The translations under genes and the position numbers were made by a program. Positions 7,225 to 14,945 of a stretch of 18,118 nucleotides of DNA are shown one piece after another. Origin of the DNA: CAZIGM01 sp964538675 (GTDB lineage Bacteria > Bacillota > Bacilli > Tepidibacillales > Tepidibacillaceae); assembly GCA_964538675.1 (NCBI GenBank), contig CAZIGM010000034.1:1-18118 (forward strand), read 5' to 3'. Position 1 is the stretch's first letter. Every line of letters begins with the position of its first letter. The notes beneath the pieces are model-generated. The model saw only the letters and a list, made by a program, of their open reading frames with translations, was not told the origin of the DNA and searched no databases.

Positions 7225-7509
7225 TTGCCGATAACTATACCAATATTAATTGTACTAGCTTTTATACTCTCAATTTATAGTATTAAATTTAAAAAAGTTA
7301 GTGTTGCCATTGCTGGTGCTATTTTTTCTTTTCCAGTAGTATATTATTTAAGTGGTACACCAGTATTTTCAAACACTATTATATTAGTACCTATTTTTCA
7401 AGGTTTTTCAGCTTATTTTATACACCAAAAGAAGATTAAATTCGCTTGGTTAATGCTTATACCTTTATTTTTATTAATAACATGGATTGTAAAGATATAC
7501 TTTATTTAA
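7225..7509 (+). CDS. small integral membrane protein, 94 aa
   Basis: A 94-residue hydrophobic protein with TTG start, preceded by GAGGAGG seven bases upstream, which makes the start convincing. Three to four membrane segments are visible (about 3-18, 24-43, 48-65 and 72-93), separated by short lysine-containing loops (KFKK, HQKKIK). There is no signature that identifies a family, and I assign no function. It stands alone, 135 bp after the 84-aa gene, and a hairpin at 7518-7536 lies just after its stop. Confidence 0.65.
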   Translation: MPITIPILIVLAFILSIYSIKFKKVSVAIAGAIFSFPVVYYLSGTPVFSNTIILVPIFQGFSAYFIHQKKIKFAWLMLIPLFLLITWIVKIYFI

Positions 7510-7515
7510 GAAGAA

Positions 7516-7875
7516 GCGACTTCCTTTTATGGAAGTGTTGACAAAGTCAACAAAATCATAGGCTGTTGAAAATGTTCTAGTTCAAGGCACGCTTAAATCG
7601 AGTAACGGAGCTTACATTGAGAAAAAGTGTATGTAGTTTACGTTAGTGCGGCATAGCACGACTTATGCTTTAGCATAATAGCGTGATTTGTGCTCTTGTA
7701 TTAACTACTTTAGGTTAACATCTTGTGTGCTTATGGAAGTACCTTTCTTCCGTATTTTACTCGATTGGTAGAAAGGTAACGGACATCGTGAGCACGTTGT
7801 AAACTACATATACTACCAGTAACGAAGAAATTGGACATTTTCAACAGCCTGACGACTTCCATAAAAGGAAGTCGT
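7516..7875. repeat. nested inverted repeats enclosing the MITE-like element
   Basis: A hairpin-forming GCGACTTCC-TTTTAT-GGAAGT lies at 7516-7536, and its inverted counterpart ACGACTTCC-ATAAAA-GGAAGTCGT at 7852-7875. The loop sequences are inverted too, so the whole locus is one large inverted repeat with small palindromes at each end. The right hairpin (9-bp stem, then TTT) could terminate rightward transcription and, on the minus strand, mta transcription. TGTTGAC-AAA-GTCAACA (7536-7552) forms another perfect hairpin on the left side only. Confidence 0.7.
7560..7850. mobile_element. MITE-like non-coding element, 291 bp
   Basis: The ends are perfect 16-bp inverted repeats: AGGCTGTTGAAAATGT at 7560-7575 and ACATTTTCAACAGCCT at 7835-7850. 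Further inverted segments inside (GTATGTAGTTTAC near 7630 against GTAAACTACATATAC near 7798; ATCGAGTA against TACTCGAT; a central TTATGC-TTTA-GCATAA) let the element fold into one long imperfect hairpin. It has no open reading frame of note. This fits a miniature inverted-repeat element moved by a transposase elsewhere. Ends of the GGCTGTTGAAAA type are, from memory, common in Firmicutes elements, but I cannot name the parent. No clear target-site duplication is seen. Confidence 0.8.
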
Positions 7876-7904
7876 TTTAATATTCTCTGACAAAGTGAGA
7901 GATT

Positions 7905-8666
7905 TTAGAGATTATTACAGTAGTAATCTATGGCTTTTTTCATGAATATCGCTAAACCTTGATGGTATTTATCGATATTTGCTGTAAAACGTTCATCTTC
8001 AACATATAGATTACCGAGACCTTCAAATATCTCTGGAGTACATGTATAGTAGTTATCATTGATATACTCTCTCCATGCATGTATTTTTTCTTGCACGTCT
8101 AGGTCTGAAGGCTCTTTATCCATTAATTGTGCGAGACTCTTGTAGATATCATCAGCTTTTTCCATGATTGATGCCCAGTCTTCTTTAGAATAGTTTGATG
8201 TTCTTTTATGACTTTCACTGAATGCATCAGTATGACCATATTTTTGTTTTGTTTCTTCTGCATATTTTTTTTGATGCTCTTCAATATTAGTCATGTTGAA
8301 GGACTCAAACATATCGTTTTTACTCATTTTCACACCACTTTCTATTGCTTCTAAGGATTTATCAATAGAAGCAATAATCTTTTCTAATCTTTTCTTTTTC
8401 TTAAATAATAAACTTTTTTGTGATTTCAAAGCATGCTTGCGGTCAAATTCAGGGTTGTCTAAGATATTTTTAATCTCCTGAAGATTAAAATTGAGTTCTT
8501 TAAAGTATAAGATTTGCTGTAATTTTTCAAGATTATTGTCACTGTATAGTCTATAGCCAGCATCTGAAAGAAAATCTGGCTTTAATAAGTCAATTTGATC
8601 ATAGTGATGAAGTGTGCGCACACTTATACCTACAAGATCAGCAACCTCTTTAACTTTATATTTCAT
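7905..8666 (-). CDS. mta: MerR-family multidrug-sensing transcriptional activator, Mta/TipAL type
   Basis: This 253-aa regulator has an N-terminal MerR winged helix-turn-helix (about 1-70; VADLVGISVRTLHHYD at 7-22, DAGYRLYS at 36-43), a dimerising coiled coil (about 75-115) and a C-terminal TipAS-type ligand domain (about 130-250; EEHQKKYAEE, HKRTSNYS, CTPEIFEGLGNLYVEDERF). Length and motif order match Bacillus subtilis Mta (257 aa), which activates multidrug efflux genes and itself. Such proteins bind hydrophobic or peptide antibiotics and twist promoters with over-long spacers. ATG at 8666 follows AGGGGTG. No efflux gene adjoins it here, so its targets lie elsewhere. Its own promoter (8685-8715) has the expected 19-bp spacer and suggests autoregulation. 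Confidence 0.9.
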   Translation of the reverse strand: MKYKVKEVADLVGISVRTLHHYDQIDLLKPDFLSDAGYRLYSDNNLEKLQQILYFKELNFNLQEIKNILDNPEFDRKHALKSQKSLLFKKKKRLEKIIASIDKSLEAIESGVKMSKNDMFESFNMTNIEEHQKKYAEETKQKYGHTDAFSESHKRTSNYSKEDWASIMEKADDIYKSLAQLMDKEPSDLDVQEKIHAWREYINDNYYTCTPEIFEGLGNLYVEDERFTANIDKYHQGLAIFMKKAIDYYCNNL

Positions 8667-8684
8667 CTTATCACCCCTAAATTA

Positions 8685-8715
8685 ATAATAAACTATACCG
8701 TAACGTCAGTGTCAA
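8685..8715 (-). promoter_or_regulatory. MerR-type promoter/operator of mta
   Basis: On the minus strand, TTGACA (8715-8710) and TATTAT (8690-8685) are separated by exactly 19 bp, the lengthened spacer recognised by MerR-family activators. The spacer begins CTGACGTTACGG and, with the last A of the -35, runs from ACT to AGT in an imperfect dyad. It lies 19 bp upstream of the mta start codon, consistent with autoactivation. Confidence 0.75.
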
Positions 8716-8730
8716 TAATATTTGAAAATA

Positions 8731-8758
8731 TTTACTTAATAATTTGTTATGATATAAT
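8731..8758 (+). promoter_or_regulatory. candidate sigma-A promoter for the HAD gene leader
   Basis: TTTACT (8731-8736), a 16-bp spacer and TATAAT (8753-8758), with the TGn extension at 8750-8751, form a good vegetative promoter. Transcription would begin near 8765, upstream of an intrinsic terminator and the HAD-IB gene. Confidence 0.6.
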
Positions 8759-8779
8759 CTAGTAAAAAGATTATTATTT

Positions 8780-8807
8780 AAATGTACCTTGATTGGTACA
8801 TTTTTTT
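8780..8807 (+). terminator. intrinsic terminator in the HAD gene leader (possible attenuator)
   Basis: AAATGTACC-TTGATT-GGTACATTT forms a 9-bp stem that runs into a T-tract ending at 8807. No rightward gene ends nearby; it lies only about 15-40 nt after the candidate promoter and 79 bp before the HAD gene. It would therefore make a transcript of about 45 nt unless read through. A second hairpin directly after it (8808-8833, GACAAT...ATTGTC with GTTA/TAAC) could compete or space the leader. Confidence 0.65.
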
Positions 8808-8885
8808 GACAATCTGTTAATGGTAACATTGTCTACATATTAAGATTTTTTGTAAAAATAATAATAATATTTTAGGAGTGGTTAG

Positions 8886-9557
8886 ATGAAAATAGCAATT
8901 TTTGATTTTGATGGAACCTTATTTCCTATAGATACTTTGCGTTATTTACTTTCTTGTTGGAAAACTAAGAAATATTCAAAATATAAATATTACAAAACTT
9001 ATATTTCGTTAATTGGATTATTTATAATCTATAAATTAGATATAACAACAAAAATACCAAACCAGACGATAAAAAATAGAGCTCTGCAAAGATTTAATTA
9101 CATTTTTAGTGATATGACTGAAGATGATGTTATTCACTATTTGAATAATTGTGCAGAAGGTATAATCGAATTGTTAAATTCTTCTGTTGTTGAGGAAGTT
9201 CGTAAAGCAAAAAAGGAAGGGTATCATTTAGTTTTACTTTCTGGAACTTATGAATTACTTTTATCTAAAGTAGCTGAATATCTTGAAATCGATACAGTTA
9301 TTGGTACAAAAATGAATTTTAAAAATGGATTATTTGACCAGGATAAGATACTAGACATTATTAGTGGACCTGCAAAACTTGAACAATTTAATAAATATTT
9401 TCAGAATGTATCAGTAGATTTAGAATTAAGTTTAGCATTTGCAGATAGTTATTCTGACATTCATATTTTAAAATCTGTAGGAAAAGCAATTGCTGTCAAT
9501 CCTGATGACAGACTTAGAGAATTTGCTATGGAGAATGATTGGAGAATTATTTCTTAA
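8886..9557 (+). CDS. HAD-IB family phosphatase (SerB-like)
   Basis: A 223-aa haloacid-dehalogenase-superfamily hydrolase. All four motifs are present: motif I DFDGT (nucleophile Asp7, acid/base Asp9), motif II with Ser119 in LLSGT, motif III Lys164 and motif IV DSYSD (Asp187, Asp191). The helical insert after motif I (about 14-85) is the C1 cap of the IB subclass, which includes phosphoserine phosphatase and other small-molecule phosphatases. The enzyme should hydrolyse a phosphomonoester using Mg2+ in the cytosol; the substrate cannot be told. AGGAG, seven bases before ATG 8886, supports the start. It is a single-gene unit with its own leader and terminator. Confidence 0.88.
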   Translation: MKIAIFDFDGTLFPIDTLRYLLSCWKTKKYSKYKYYKTYISLIGLFIIYKLDITTKIPNQTIKNRALQRFNYIFSDMTEDDVIHYLNNCAEGIIELLNSSVVEEVRKAKKEGYHLVLLSGTYELLLSKVAEYLEIDTVIGTKMNFKNGLFDQDKILDIISGPAKLEQFNKYFQNVSVDLELSLAFADSYSDIHILKSVGKAIAVNPDDRLREFAMENDWRIIS

Positions 9558-9558
9558 A

Positions 9559-9585
9559 AGATATCACTAATTGATGTCTTTTTTT
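9559..9585 (+). terminator. intrinsic terminator after the HAD gene
   Basis: AGATATCA pairs with TGATGTCT (one G-T pair, 5-nt loop) and is followed by a run of T. It begins two bases after the stop of the HAD gene and closes that unit before narK. Confidence 0.8.
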
Positions 9586-9604
9586 GTTCACAAATAATAG
9601 TTTA

Positions 9605-9644
9605 TTAACAAATATTTATTAAAAGTATATTAAATATTTGTTAA
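9605..9644. promoter_or_regulatory. 14-bp perfect inverted repeat upstream of narK
   Basis: TTAACAAATATTTA (9605-9618) and TAAATATTTGTTAA (9631-9644) are perfect inverted repeats with a 12-bp spacer. The span of two helical turns or more suits a dimeric or tetrameric regulator. It does not match the FNR consensus TGTGA-N6-TCACA. It lies about 95-130 bp before the narK start, where a nitrate- or oxygen-responsive operator is expected. Confidence 0.5.
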
Positions 9645-9653
9645 AATGATAAT

Positions 9654-9723
9654 AAGGATTATTAGATTAATATTATTATTTAACAGAAAAGGATTACTAG
9701 ATTAATATTATTATTTAACAGAA
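9654..9723. repeat. 35-bp tandem duplication in the narK leader
   Basis: Two adjacent 35-bp copies (9654-9688 and 9689-9723) differ at one base (gattatt / gattact). Each runs from AAGGATT to TTAACAGAA. The second copy ends 14 bp before the narK ATG, next to its ribosome binding site (GGATGGGA). The duplication may double a promoter or regulator site, or may be a recent slippage event. Confidence 0.9.
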
Positions 9724-9737
9724 ATGGATGGGATTAT

Positions 9738-11057
9738 ATGGACAATCAGGGATTAAAGAAGCAATACAATCTTAAAGGGAGTCCTTCATCAGGATTGGCG
9801 ATTGCGACTTTTGGTTTTTTTATTGGTTTTGCAGCGGTATCGTTATACGGTCCAGCTTCAAAGAGCTTTAATGAGACCATGGAAATGTCTGGACTTTTAC
9901 TGGGTCTTTTAGTTGCCGCTCCTAACTTATCTGGATCGCTTCTTAGAATTCCTTTTGGAGCTTGGGTAGATAAAGTTGGAGGGAAAATACCACTATTAAC
10001 ACTTCTTAGTCTATCTATAATTGGTATGGCAGGATTAACTACAATACTCTTTTTATACTATCCTGATAACTTAACTACATCAATGTATCCGCTAATATTT
10101 TTCTTTGGTTTATTAAGTGGTAGTGGAATAGCTACATTTTCTGTGGGCATTCCTCAAACATCTTATTGGTTTCCACAAAAAAAACAGGGTGTTGCGTTAG
10201 GTACTTATGCTGGATTAGGAAATACTGCACCTGGTATTTTTGGAATGATTCTACCATTTGCTTTAATTAGTTGGGGATTAACAGCTTCTTATGCAGCATG
10301 GTTTGTCTTTTTATTAATTGGAACGATTATATATGCTGTTTTCGCTAAAGATGCATACTATTTTCAACTAATAAAAAGAGGAGTACAAAAGGATAAAGCA
10401 AAAGAAGTTGCAACTAATCTGGGGCAAGAATTTTTTCCGTCAGGTAAAGTGAAAGAATCGTTGGTAACTGCTGCCAAAGTTCCAGGAACGTGGGGATTAG
10501 TTTTGTTGTACTTTACTTCTTTTGGAGGATTTCTTGCATTGACAACATGGTTTACCACTTATTGGGTAAATTATCATGGTATAGAGTTAAGACAAGCTGG
10601 TTTGTTGATGGCTTTTGGTTTTTCCTTGTTAGCTTCTTTTATTAGAGTATATGGTGGACATATTAGTGATAAATTTGGTGGTGAGAGGACTGCAATAGTA
10701 AGTTACATGATTGTTCTTCTTGGTGCAGGAATACTAATCTTTGCTGATAGTTTTTTGTTAGCATTAATTGGAGAAATTATTATTGGTACAGGTATGGGTG
10801 CTGCTAATGCCGCGGTTTTTAAATTGGTACCTAAATACGTTCCAGAAGCACCTGGAGGAGCTAGTGGGCTAGTCGGTGGATTAGGAGCTTTTGGAGGATT
10901 TGTAGTACCACCTATTTTGGGGATTTTTACAGATATTTATGGGGTTCAAGGATATGCAAAAGGTTTTATAGTTTATGTAATTTTAGCAATTTTAGCAATA
11001 ATAATCTCATATATTTTGATGAAAAAATATAGTAAACCTATATCTTTATCCAGATAA
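9738..11057 (+). CDS. narK: nitrate/nitrite MFS transporter NarK
   Basis: A 439-aa, 12-segment major facilitator protein of the nitrate/nitrite porter family. Both nitrate-signature regions are present: TYAGLGNTAPGIFG (156-169) and GTGMGAANAAVFKLVP with GGASGLVGGLGAFGGF (about 350-388). The two conserved substrate-binding arginines are Arg70 in LLRIPFGAWVDK and Arg303 in FIRVYGGHISDKFGG. It moves nitrate into the cytoplasm, where NarG uses it, and probably exports nitrite. The ATG at 9738 follows GGATGGGA. It precedes narG by 204 bp, with hairpins between, so the two may be separately transcribed. Upstream lie a 14-bp inverted repeat and a 35-bp duplication that may carry its control region. 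Confidence 0.95.
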   Translation: MDNQGLKKQYNLKGSPSSGLAIATFGFFIGFAAVSLYGPASKSFNETMEMSGLLLGLLVAAPNLSGSLLRIPFGAWVDKVGGKIPLLTLLSLSIIGMAGLTTILFLYYPDNLTTSMYPLIFFFGLLSGSGIATFSVGIPQTSYWFPQKKQGVALGTYAGLGNTAPGIFGMILPFALISWGLTASYAAWFVFLLIGTIIYAVFAKDAYYFQLIKRGVQKDKAKEVATNLGQEFFPSGKVKESLVTAAKVPGTWGLVLLYFTSFGGFLALTTWFTTYWVNYHGIELRQAGLLMAFGFSLLASFIRVYGGHISDKFGGERTAIVSYMIVLLGAGILIFADSFLLALIGEIIIGTGMGAANAAVFKLVPKYVPEAPGGASGLVGGLGAFGGFVVPPILGIFTDIYGVQGYAKGFIVYVILAILAIIISYILMKKYSKPISLSR

Positions 11058-11065
11058 GATAAGAA

Positions 11066-11137
11066 CCCCACTTACACACAAAGTGCGCAAGTCTCACTAA
11101 GGGAACAAAGTTCCCTAGTCTCGCTATGTTAAGTGGG
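11066..11137. repeat. compound interrupted hairpin after narK
   Basis: An outer stem CCCACTTA/TAAGTGGG (11067-11074 with 11130-11137) encloses the GTCTCACTA motif, an inner hairpin AGGGAAC-AAA-GTTCCCT (11100-11116) and AGTCTCGCT. The arrangement and the GTCTCACTA/AGTCTCGCT sequences resemble the hairpins at 59-268 and 11152-11213. It begins nine bases after the narK stop and may weaken read-through into narG, although no T-tract follows. Confidence 0.7.
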
Positions 11138-11151
11138 AGAAAATGAATTTA

Positions 11152-11213
11152 GGATAAGTCTCACTAGAATTCATATGGAGTTAAAACTCCATATGAATAA
11201 AGTTCGGCTTTAT
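11152..11213. repeat. interrupted hairpin upstream of narG, same family as the 80-bp array
   Basis: GGATAAGTCTCACTA is followed by a 14-bp perfect inner stem, ATTCATATGGAGTT / AACTCCATATGAAT with a 2-nt loop, then AAGTTCGGCTTTAT. The flanks and internal-loop sequences are identical to those of the array at 59-268, including the preceding GAATTTA, while the inner stem is unrelated in sequence. It lies 49-110 bp before the narG start. Confidence 0.85.
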
Positions 11214-11261
11214 AAATATAACTTAGTTTAAAAAATTTTAATACTAAGGAGAGTAACTAGT

Positions 11262-14200
11262 ATGAAAAAAGAGTCAAATCTATTAAAAAAACTTAGATAT
11301 TTTCGACCATTAGATAAGTATTCAGATGGATGGAGCCAACTAAGTCCAAATGATAGAGAGTGGGAAAAAATTTATCGTAATCGTTGGCAATATGATAAGG
11401 TAGTCCGTACTACACATGGTGTGAATTGCACGGGTTCTTGTAGCTGGAAAGTGTTTGTAAAGGATGGAATTATTGCCTGGGAAAATCAAGCTACTGATTA
11501 TCCTACTACTGGCCCTGATATGCCTGAATTTGAACCTAGAGGTTGTCCGAGGGGGGCGAGTTTCTCTTGGTATACTTATAGTCCCTTAAGGGTTAAGTAT
11601 CCATATATTAGAGGAGCTCTATTGAAGTATTGGCGGGATGCATTAAAAGAAAAAGAGGATTTTGTTGAAGCTTGGGCAAGTATTGTTGAAAATGAAGAGA
11701 ATGCTAAATCTTATAAATCACAAAGGGGAAAAGGCGGTTTTGTTCGAGTTTCGTGGGAGGAAGCAAGAGAAATTATTTCTGCGCAGATGATATATACAAT
11801 AAAAAAATATGGACCAGATAGAATTGCAGGCTTTACTCCTATTCCTGCTATGTCAATGGTAAGTTATGCTGCAGGCTCACGATTTTTATCTTTAGTTGGT
11901 GCGCCAATGTTAAGCTTTTATGATTGGTATGCTGATTTACCTCCTGCATCTCCGCAAGTATGGGGAGAACAAACTGATGTGCCAGAAAGTAGTGATTGGT
12001 ACAATGCAGGGTATTTAATTATGTGGGGTTCAAACGTTCCACTGACTCGTACTCCTGATGCACATTTTATGACTGAGGTAAGGTATAAGGGTACAAAGAT
12101 TGTATCTGTCAGTCCTGATTATGCAGAATCAGTTAAATTTGCTGACTCCTGGCTACCTATTAATCCAGGGTCTGATGGTGCTATTGCTCAAGCTATGACG
12201 CACGTAATATTAAAAGAATTTTATATAGATAGTAAAACAGAGTATTTTTATGACTATTCTAAAAAATATACTGATCTACCTTATCTATTAACTCTAAAAA
12301 AATATGGAGAAAGTTATGTAACAGATCGTTTTCTCGTAGCAAGTGATATAAGAAAATCGGATATTAACGCAGAATGGAAGACGGTAGTTATTGATGAAGA
12401 AACAAACAAGTATATTATTCCTAAGGGTAGTGTAGGACATAGATGGGAAGGAAAAGACAACTGGAATTTAAAAATGGAAGACGAAGATGGGAATAAATAT
12501 AGTCCTAGAATTTCACTGCTAGGGATTGAAGATGATGTTATAGAGATTAAATTACCATATTTTGACGACCAAAAAAGAGAAGTTTTGAACAGGTCTGTAC
12601 CTGTTAAACAAATAGAGATTGACGGAGAAAAAAGGTATGTTACAACGGTATTTGATGTTATGCTAGCTAATTATGGCATTAATCGTGAATTGGATAAAGG
12701 TGATTATCCTAATAGTTATGATGATAATAAAGCTTATACACCAGCATGGCAGAAACAATTTACTGGAATTGATGAAAAGGAAGTAATCAAAATTGCTAGA
12801 GAATTTGCTCAAAACGCTATTGAGACAAATGGTCGTTCAATGATTATTATGGGTGCAGGTATTAATCATTGGTATAATGCAGATGCAATATATAGAACAA
12901 TTTTAAATCTTGTATTATTGACTGGAACTCAAGGAGTAAATGGTGGTGGTTGGGCACATTATGTAGGGCAAGAAAAAGTAAGACCAATAGAAGGGTGGCA
13001 AACTGTAGCATTTGCTCGCGATTGGTCGTTACCACCTAGGCTACAAAATGCAACATCATATTTCTATTTTGGAACAGAGCAATGGAGATACGAAGAGATA
13101 CCGATGAATGATTTAGCAGCCAAAACAGTTGAAAAACCAAAATTTCAACACCCAGCGGATTATAACTACTTAGCTGCCCGATTAGGTTGGTTACCTTCAT
13201 ATCCACAATTTGATCGAAATTCACTTAATTTTAGTAGTGATGTTAATAAAACAGGGACAAGTTCAAAAGAAGAGATTATAGATTATGTAGTTAATGAATT
13301 AAAAGAAAAGCATTTAAATTTTTCGTTAAAAGACCCGAATAATCCAGTAAATTTTCCTAGAACACTATTTGTATGGAGAGCCAATCTAGTTTCTAGCTCA
13401 GGAAAGGGACACGAATACTTTTTAAAACACCTTTTAGGAACAACTGATGGAGTTCTAGGAGAAGAATCAAAGGATTTACAAACTGAAGATATTAATTGGC
13501 ACGACCAATCAACAGATGGGAAATTAGATTTATTAGTAAATTTGGATTTTAGAATGTCTGGAACTGCGTTATATTCGGATATTGTTTTACCTGCTGCAAC
13601 TTGGTATGAGAAAAATGATATTAGTACAACAGATATGCATCCTTTTATTCATCCTTTTAACCCTGCAATAAATCCACCTTGGGAAGCGAGAACTGACTGG
13701 GATATATTTAAGGACTTAGCAAAAGATTTTTCAGTAATGTCTGAAAAATATCTGCCTGGTATTCAACGTGATGTAGTTACTGTACCGCTTCTGCATGACT
13801 CATCAGATGAAATAGCACAACCGTTTGGTAAGGTAAAAGATTGGAGCAAGGGTGAAGTTGATCCTATACCAGGAAAAACAATGCCAAAGCTTGTAGTAGT
13901 TGATAGAAATTATTCGCAAATATATGAAAAATTCACTTCAATAGGACCTTTACTAGAAAAAAATCCTATTGGTGCACATGGTGTAGCATGGGATGCAAAG
14001 GAACAATTCGAGGAATTGAAGAGTATGTTTGGTATTGTTAAAAAGCCCGGTATATCTGAGGGATTACCAAAGTTGGATACCGCAAAAAATGCAATTAACG
14101 CAATATTAACTTTATCAAGCGCAACCAACGGTAAAATGGCTTCAAAAGCATGGAAAGTTGCTGGGAAAAACACTGGACTGGATTTGAAGGATTTAGTTGG

Positions 14201-14945
14201 AGGGCGAGAAGGAGAGAAATTCAACCTGTCTAGCATAACAGCACAACCAAGGACTGTTATTTCAACACCAGTATTTAGTGGTACTAATAATAATCGCCGT
14301 TATTCACCATTTACAACAAACATTGAAAGATTAGTGCCTTTTAGAACATTAACTGGACGCCAACATTTCTATAATGATCATGAAATAATGCTAGAATTTG
14401 GTGAAGGTTTACCAATATTTAAGCCGACACTTCCAACACAAGCATTCGCAAAACAAGAAAATGTTCCTGAATCTGAAGGAAAGACTATTACACTTAGATA
14501 TTTGACACCTCACGGTAAATGGAATATCCATAGTACTTATGGAGATACACTCAATATGCTTACCTTGTTTAGAGGTGGACCTAATATTTGGTTAAACAAT
14601 GATGATGCTAAAGAGATTGGTATAAGTGATAATGATTGGATTGAAGTATTTAATAGAAACGGTGTAGTTGTTGCAAGAGCTGTAGTTACTCACCGCATGC
14701 CTAGAGGGACGGCGTATATGTATCATTCACAAGATAAAACAATTAACACACCAGGTTCAGAACTTACGAATTTACGGGGTGGTACTCACAATAGCCCGAC
14801 AAGAATACACTTAAAACCTACTCATGTAATAGGTGGTTATGCACAGTTTTCTTATGGCTTTAATTATTATGGTCCAACTGGAAATCAACGTGACTTAAAA
14901 GTAATTATTCGTAAGTATAAGGAGGTGACTTGGTTTGAAGATTAA
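11262..14945 (+). CDS. narG: respiratory nitrate reductase alpha subunit NarG
   Basis: The 1227-aa protein is full length for NarG (about 1230). It reduces nitrate to nitrite at a molybdenum bis-MGD centre on the cytoplasmic side of the membrane. The FS0 4Fe-4S site is seen as His52-x3-Cys56-x3-Cys60-x34-Cys95, and the molybdenum ligand is Asp221 in SFYDWYADLPPASPQ. Other family blocks include ADSWLPINPGSDGA, MGAGINHWYNADA and the C-terminal THNSPTRIHLKP. There is no twin-arginine signal, as expected for the cytoplasm-facing enzyme. AAGGAGAG eight bases upstream supports ATG 11262. It overlaps narH by 11 bp. A leader with an interrupted hairpin precedes it; no FNR-type palindrome was found. 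Confidence 0.98.
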   Translation: MKKESNLLKKLRYFRPLDKYSDGWSQLSPNDREWEKIYRNRWQYDKVVRTTHGVNCTGSCSWKVFVKDGIIAWENQATDYPTTGPDMPEFEPRGCPRGASFSWYTYSPLRVKYPYIRGALLKYWRDALKEKEDFVEAWASIVENEENAKSYKSQRGKGGFVRVSWEEAREIISAQMIYTIKKYGPDRIAGFTPIPAMSMVSYAAGSRFLSLVGAPMLSFYDWYADLPPASPQVWGEQTDVPESSDWYNAGYLIMWGSNVPLTRTPDAHFMTEVRYKGTKIVSVSPDYAESVKFADSWLPINPGSDGAIAQAMTHVILKEFYIDSKTEYFYDYSKKYTDLPYLLTLKKYGESYVTDRFLVASDIRKSDINAEWKTVVIDEETNKYIIPKGSVGHRWEGKDNWNLKMEDEDGNKYSPRISLLGIEDDVIEIKLPYFDDQKREVLNRSVPVKQIEIDGEKRYVTTVFDVMLANYGINRELDKGDYPNSYDDNKAYTPAWQKQFTGIDEKEVIKIAREFAQNAIETNGRSMIIMGAGINHWYNADAIYRTILNLVLLTGTQGVNGGGWAHYVGQEKVRPIEGWQTVAFARDWSLPPRLQNATSYFYFGTEQWRYEEIPMNDLAAKTVEKPKFQHPADYNYLAARLGWLPSYPQFDRNSLNFSSDVNKTGTSSKEEIIDYVVNELKEKHLNFSLKDPNNPVNFPRTLFVWRANLVSSSGKGHEYFLKHLLGTTDGVLGEESKDLQTEDINWHDQSTDGKLDLLVNLDFRMSGTALYSDIVLPAATWYEKNDISTTDMHPFIHPFNPAINPPWEARTDWDIFKDLAKDFSVMSEKYLPGIQRDVVTVPLLHDSSDEIAQPFGKVKDWSKGEVDPIPGKTMPKLVVVDRNYSQIYEKFTSIGPLLEKNPIGAHGVAWDAKEQFEELKSMFGIVKKPGISEGLPKLDTAKNAINAILTLSSATNGKMASKAWKVAGKNTGLDLKDLVGGREGEKFNLSSITAQPRTVISTPVFSGTNNNRRYSPFTTNIERLVPFRTLTGRQHFYNDHEIMLEFGEGLPIFKPTLPTQAFAKQENVPESEGKTITLRYLTPHGKWNIHSTYGDTLNMLTLFRGGPNIWLNNDDAKEIGISDNDWIEVFNRNGVVVARAVVTHRMPRGTAYMYHSQDKTINTPGSELTNLRGGTHNSPTRIHLKPTHVIGGYAQFSYGFNYYGPTGNQRDLKVIIRKYKEVTWFED

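Noticed and set aside
7560..7850. Structured non-coding RNA gene
   Set aside because: The perfect terminal inverted repeats and lack of a recognisable RNA family fit a MITE better, although transcription is not excluded.
11058..11261. FNR box before narG
   Set aside because: No TGTGA-N6-TCACA or near variant was found; only the interrupted hairpins occupy the gap.
13910..14236. 108-aa leftward frame inside narG
   Set aside because: It is opposite a strongly conserved coding region, has no ribosome binding site and shows no family features. The same applies to the leftward frame at 13036-13224 and the one at 10364-10558 inside narK.
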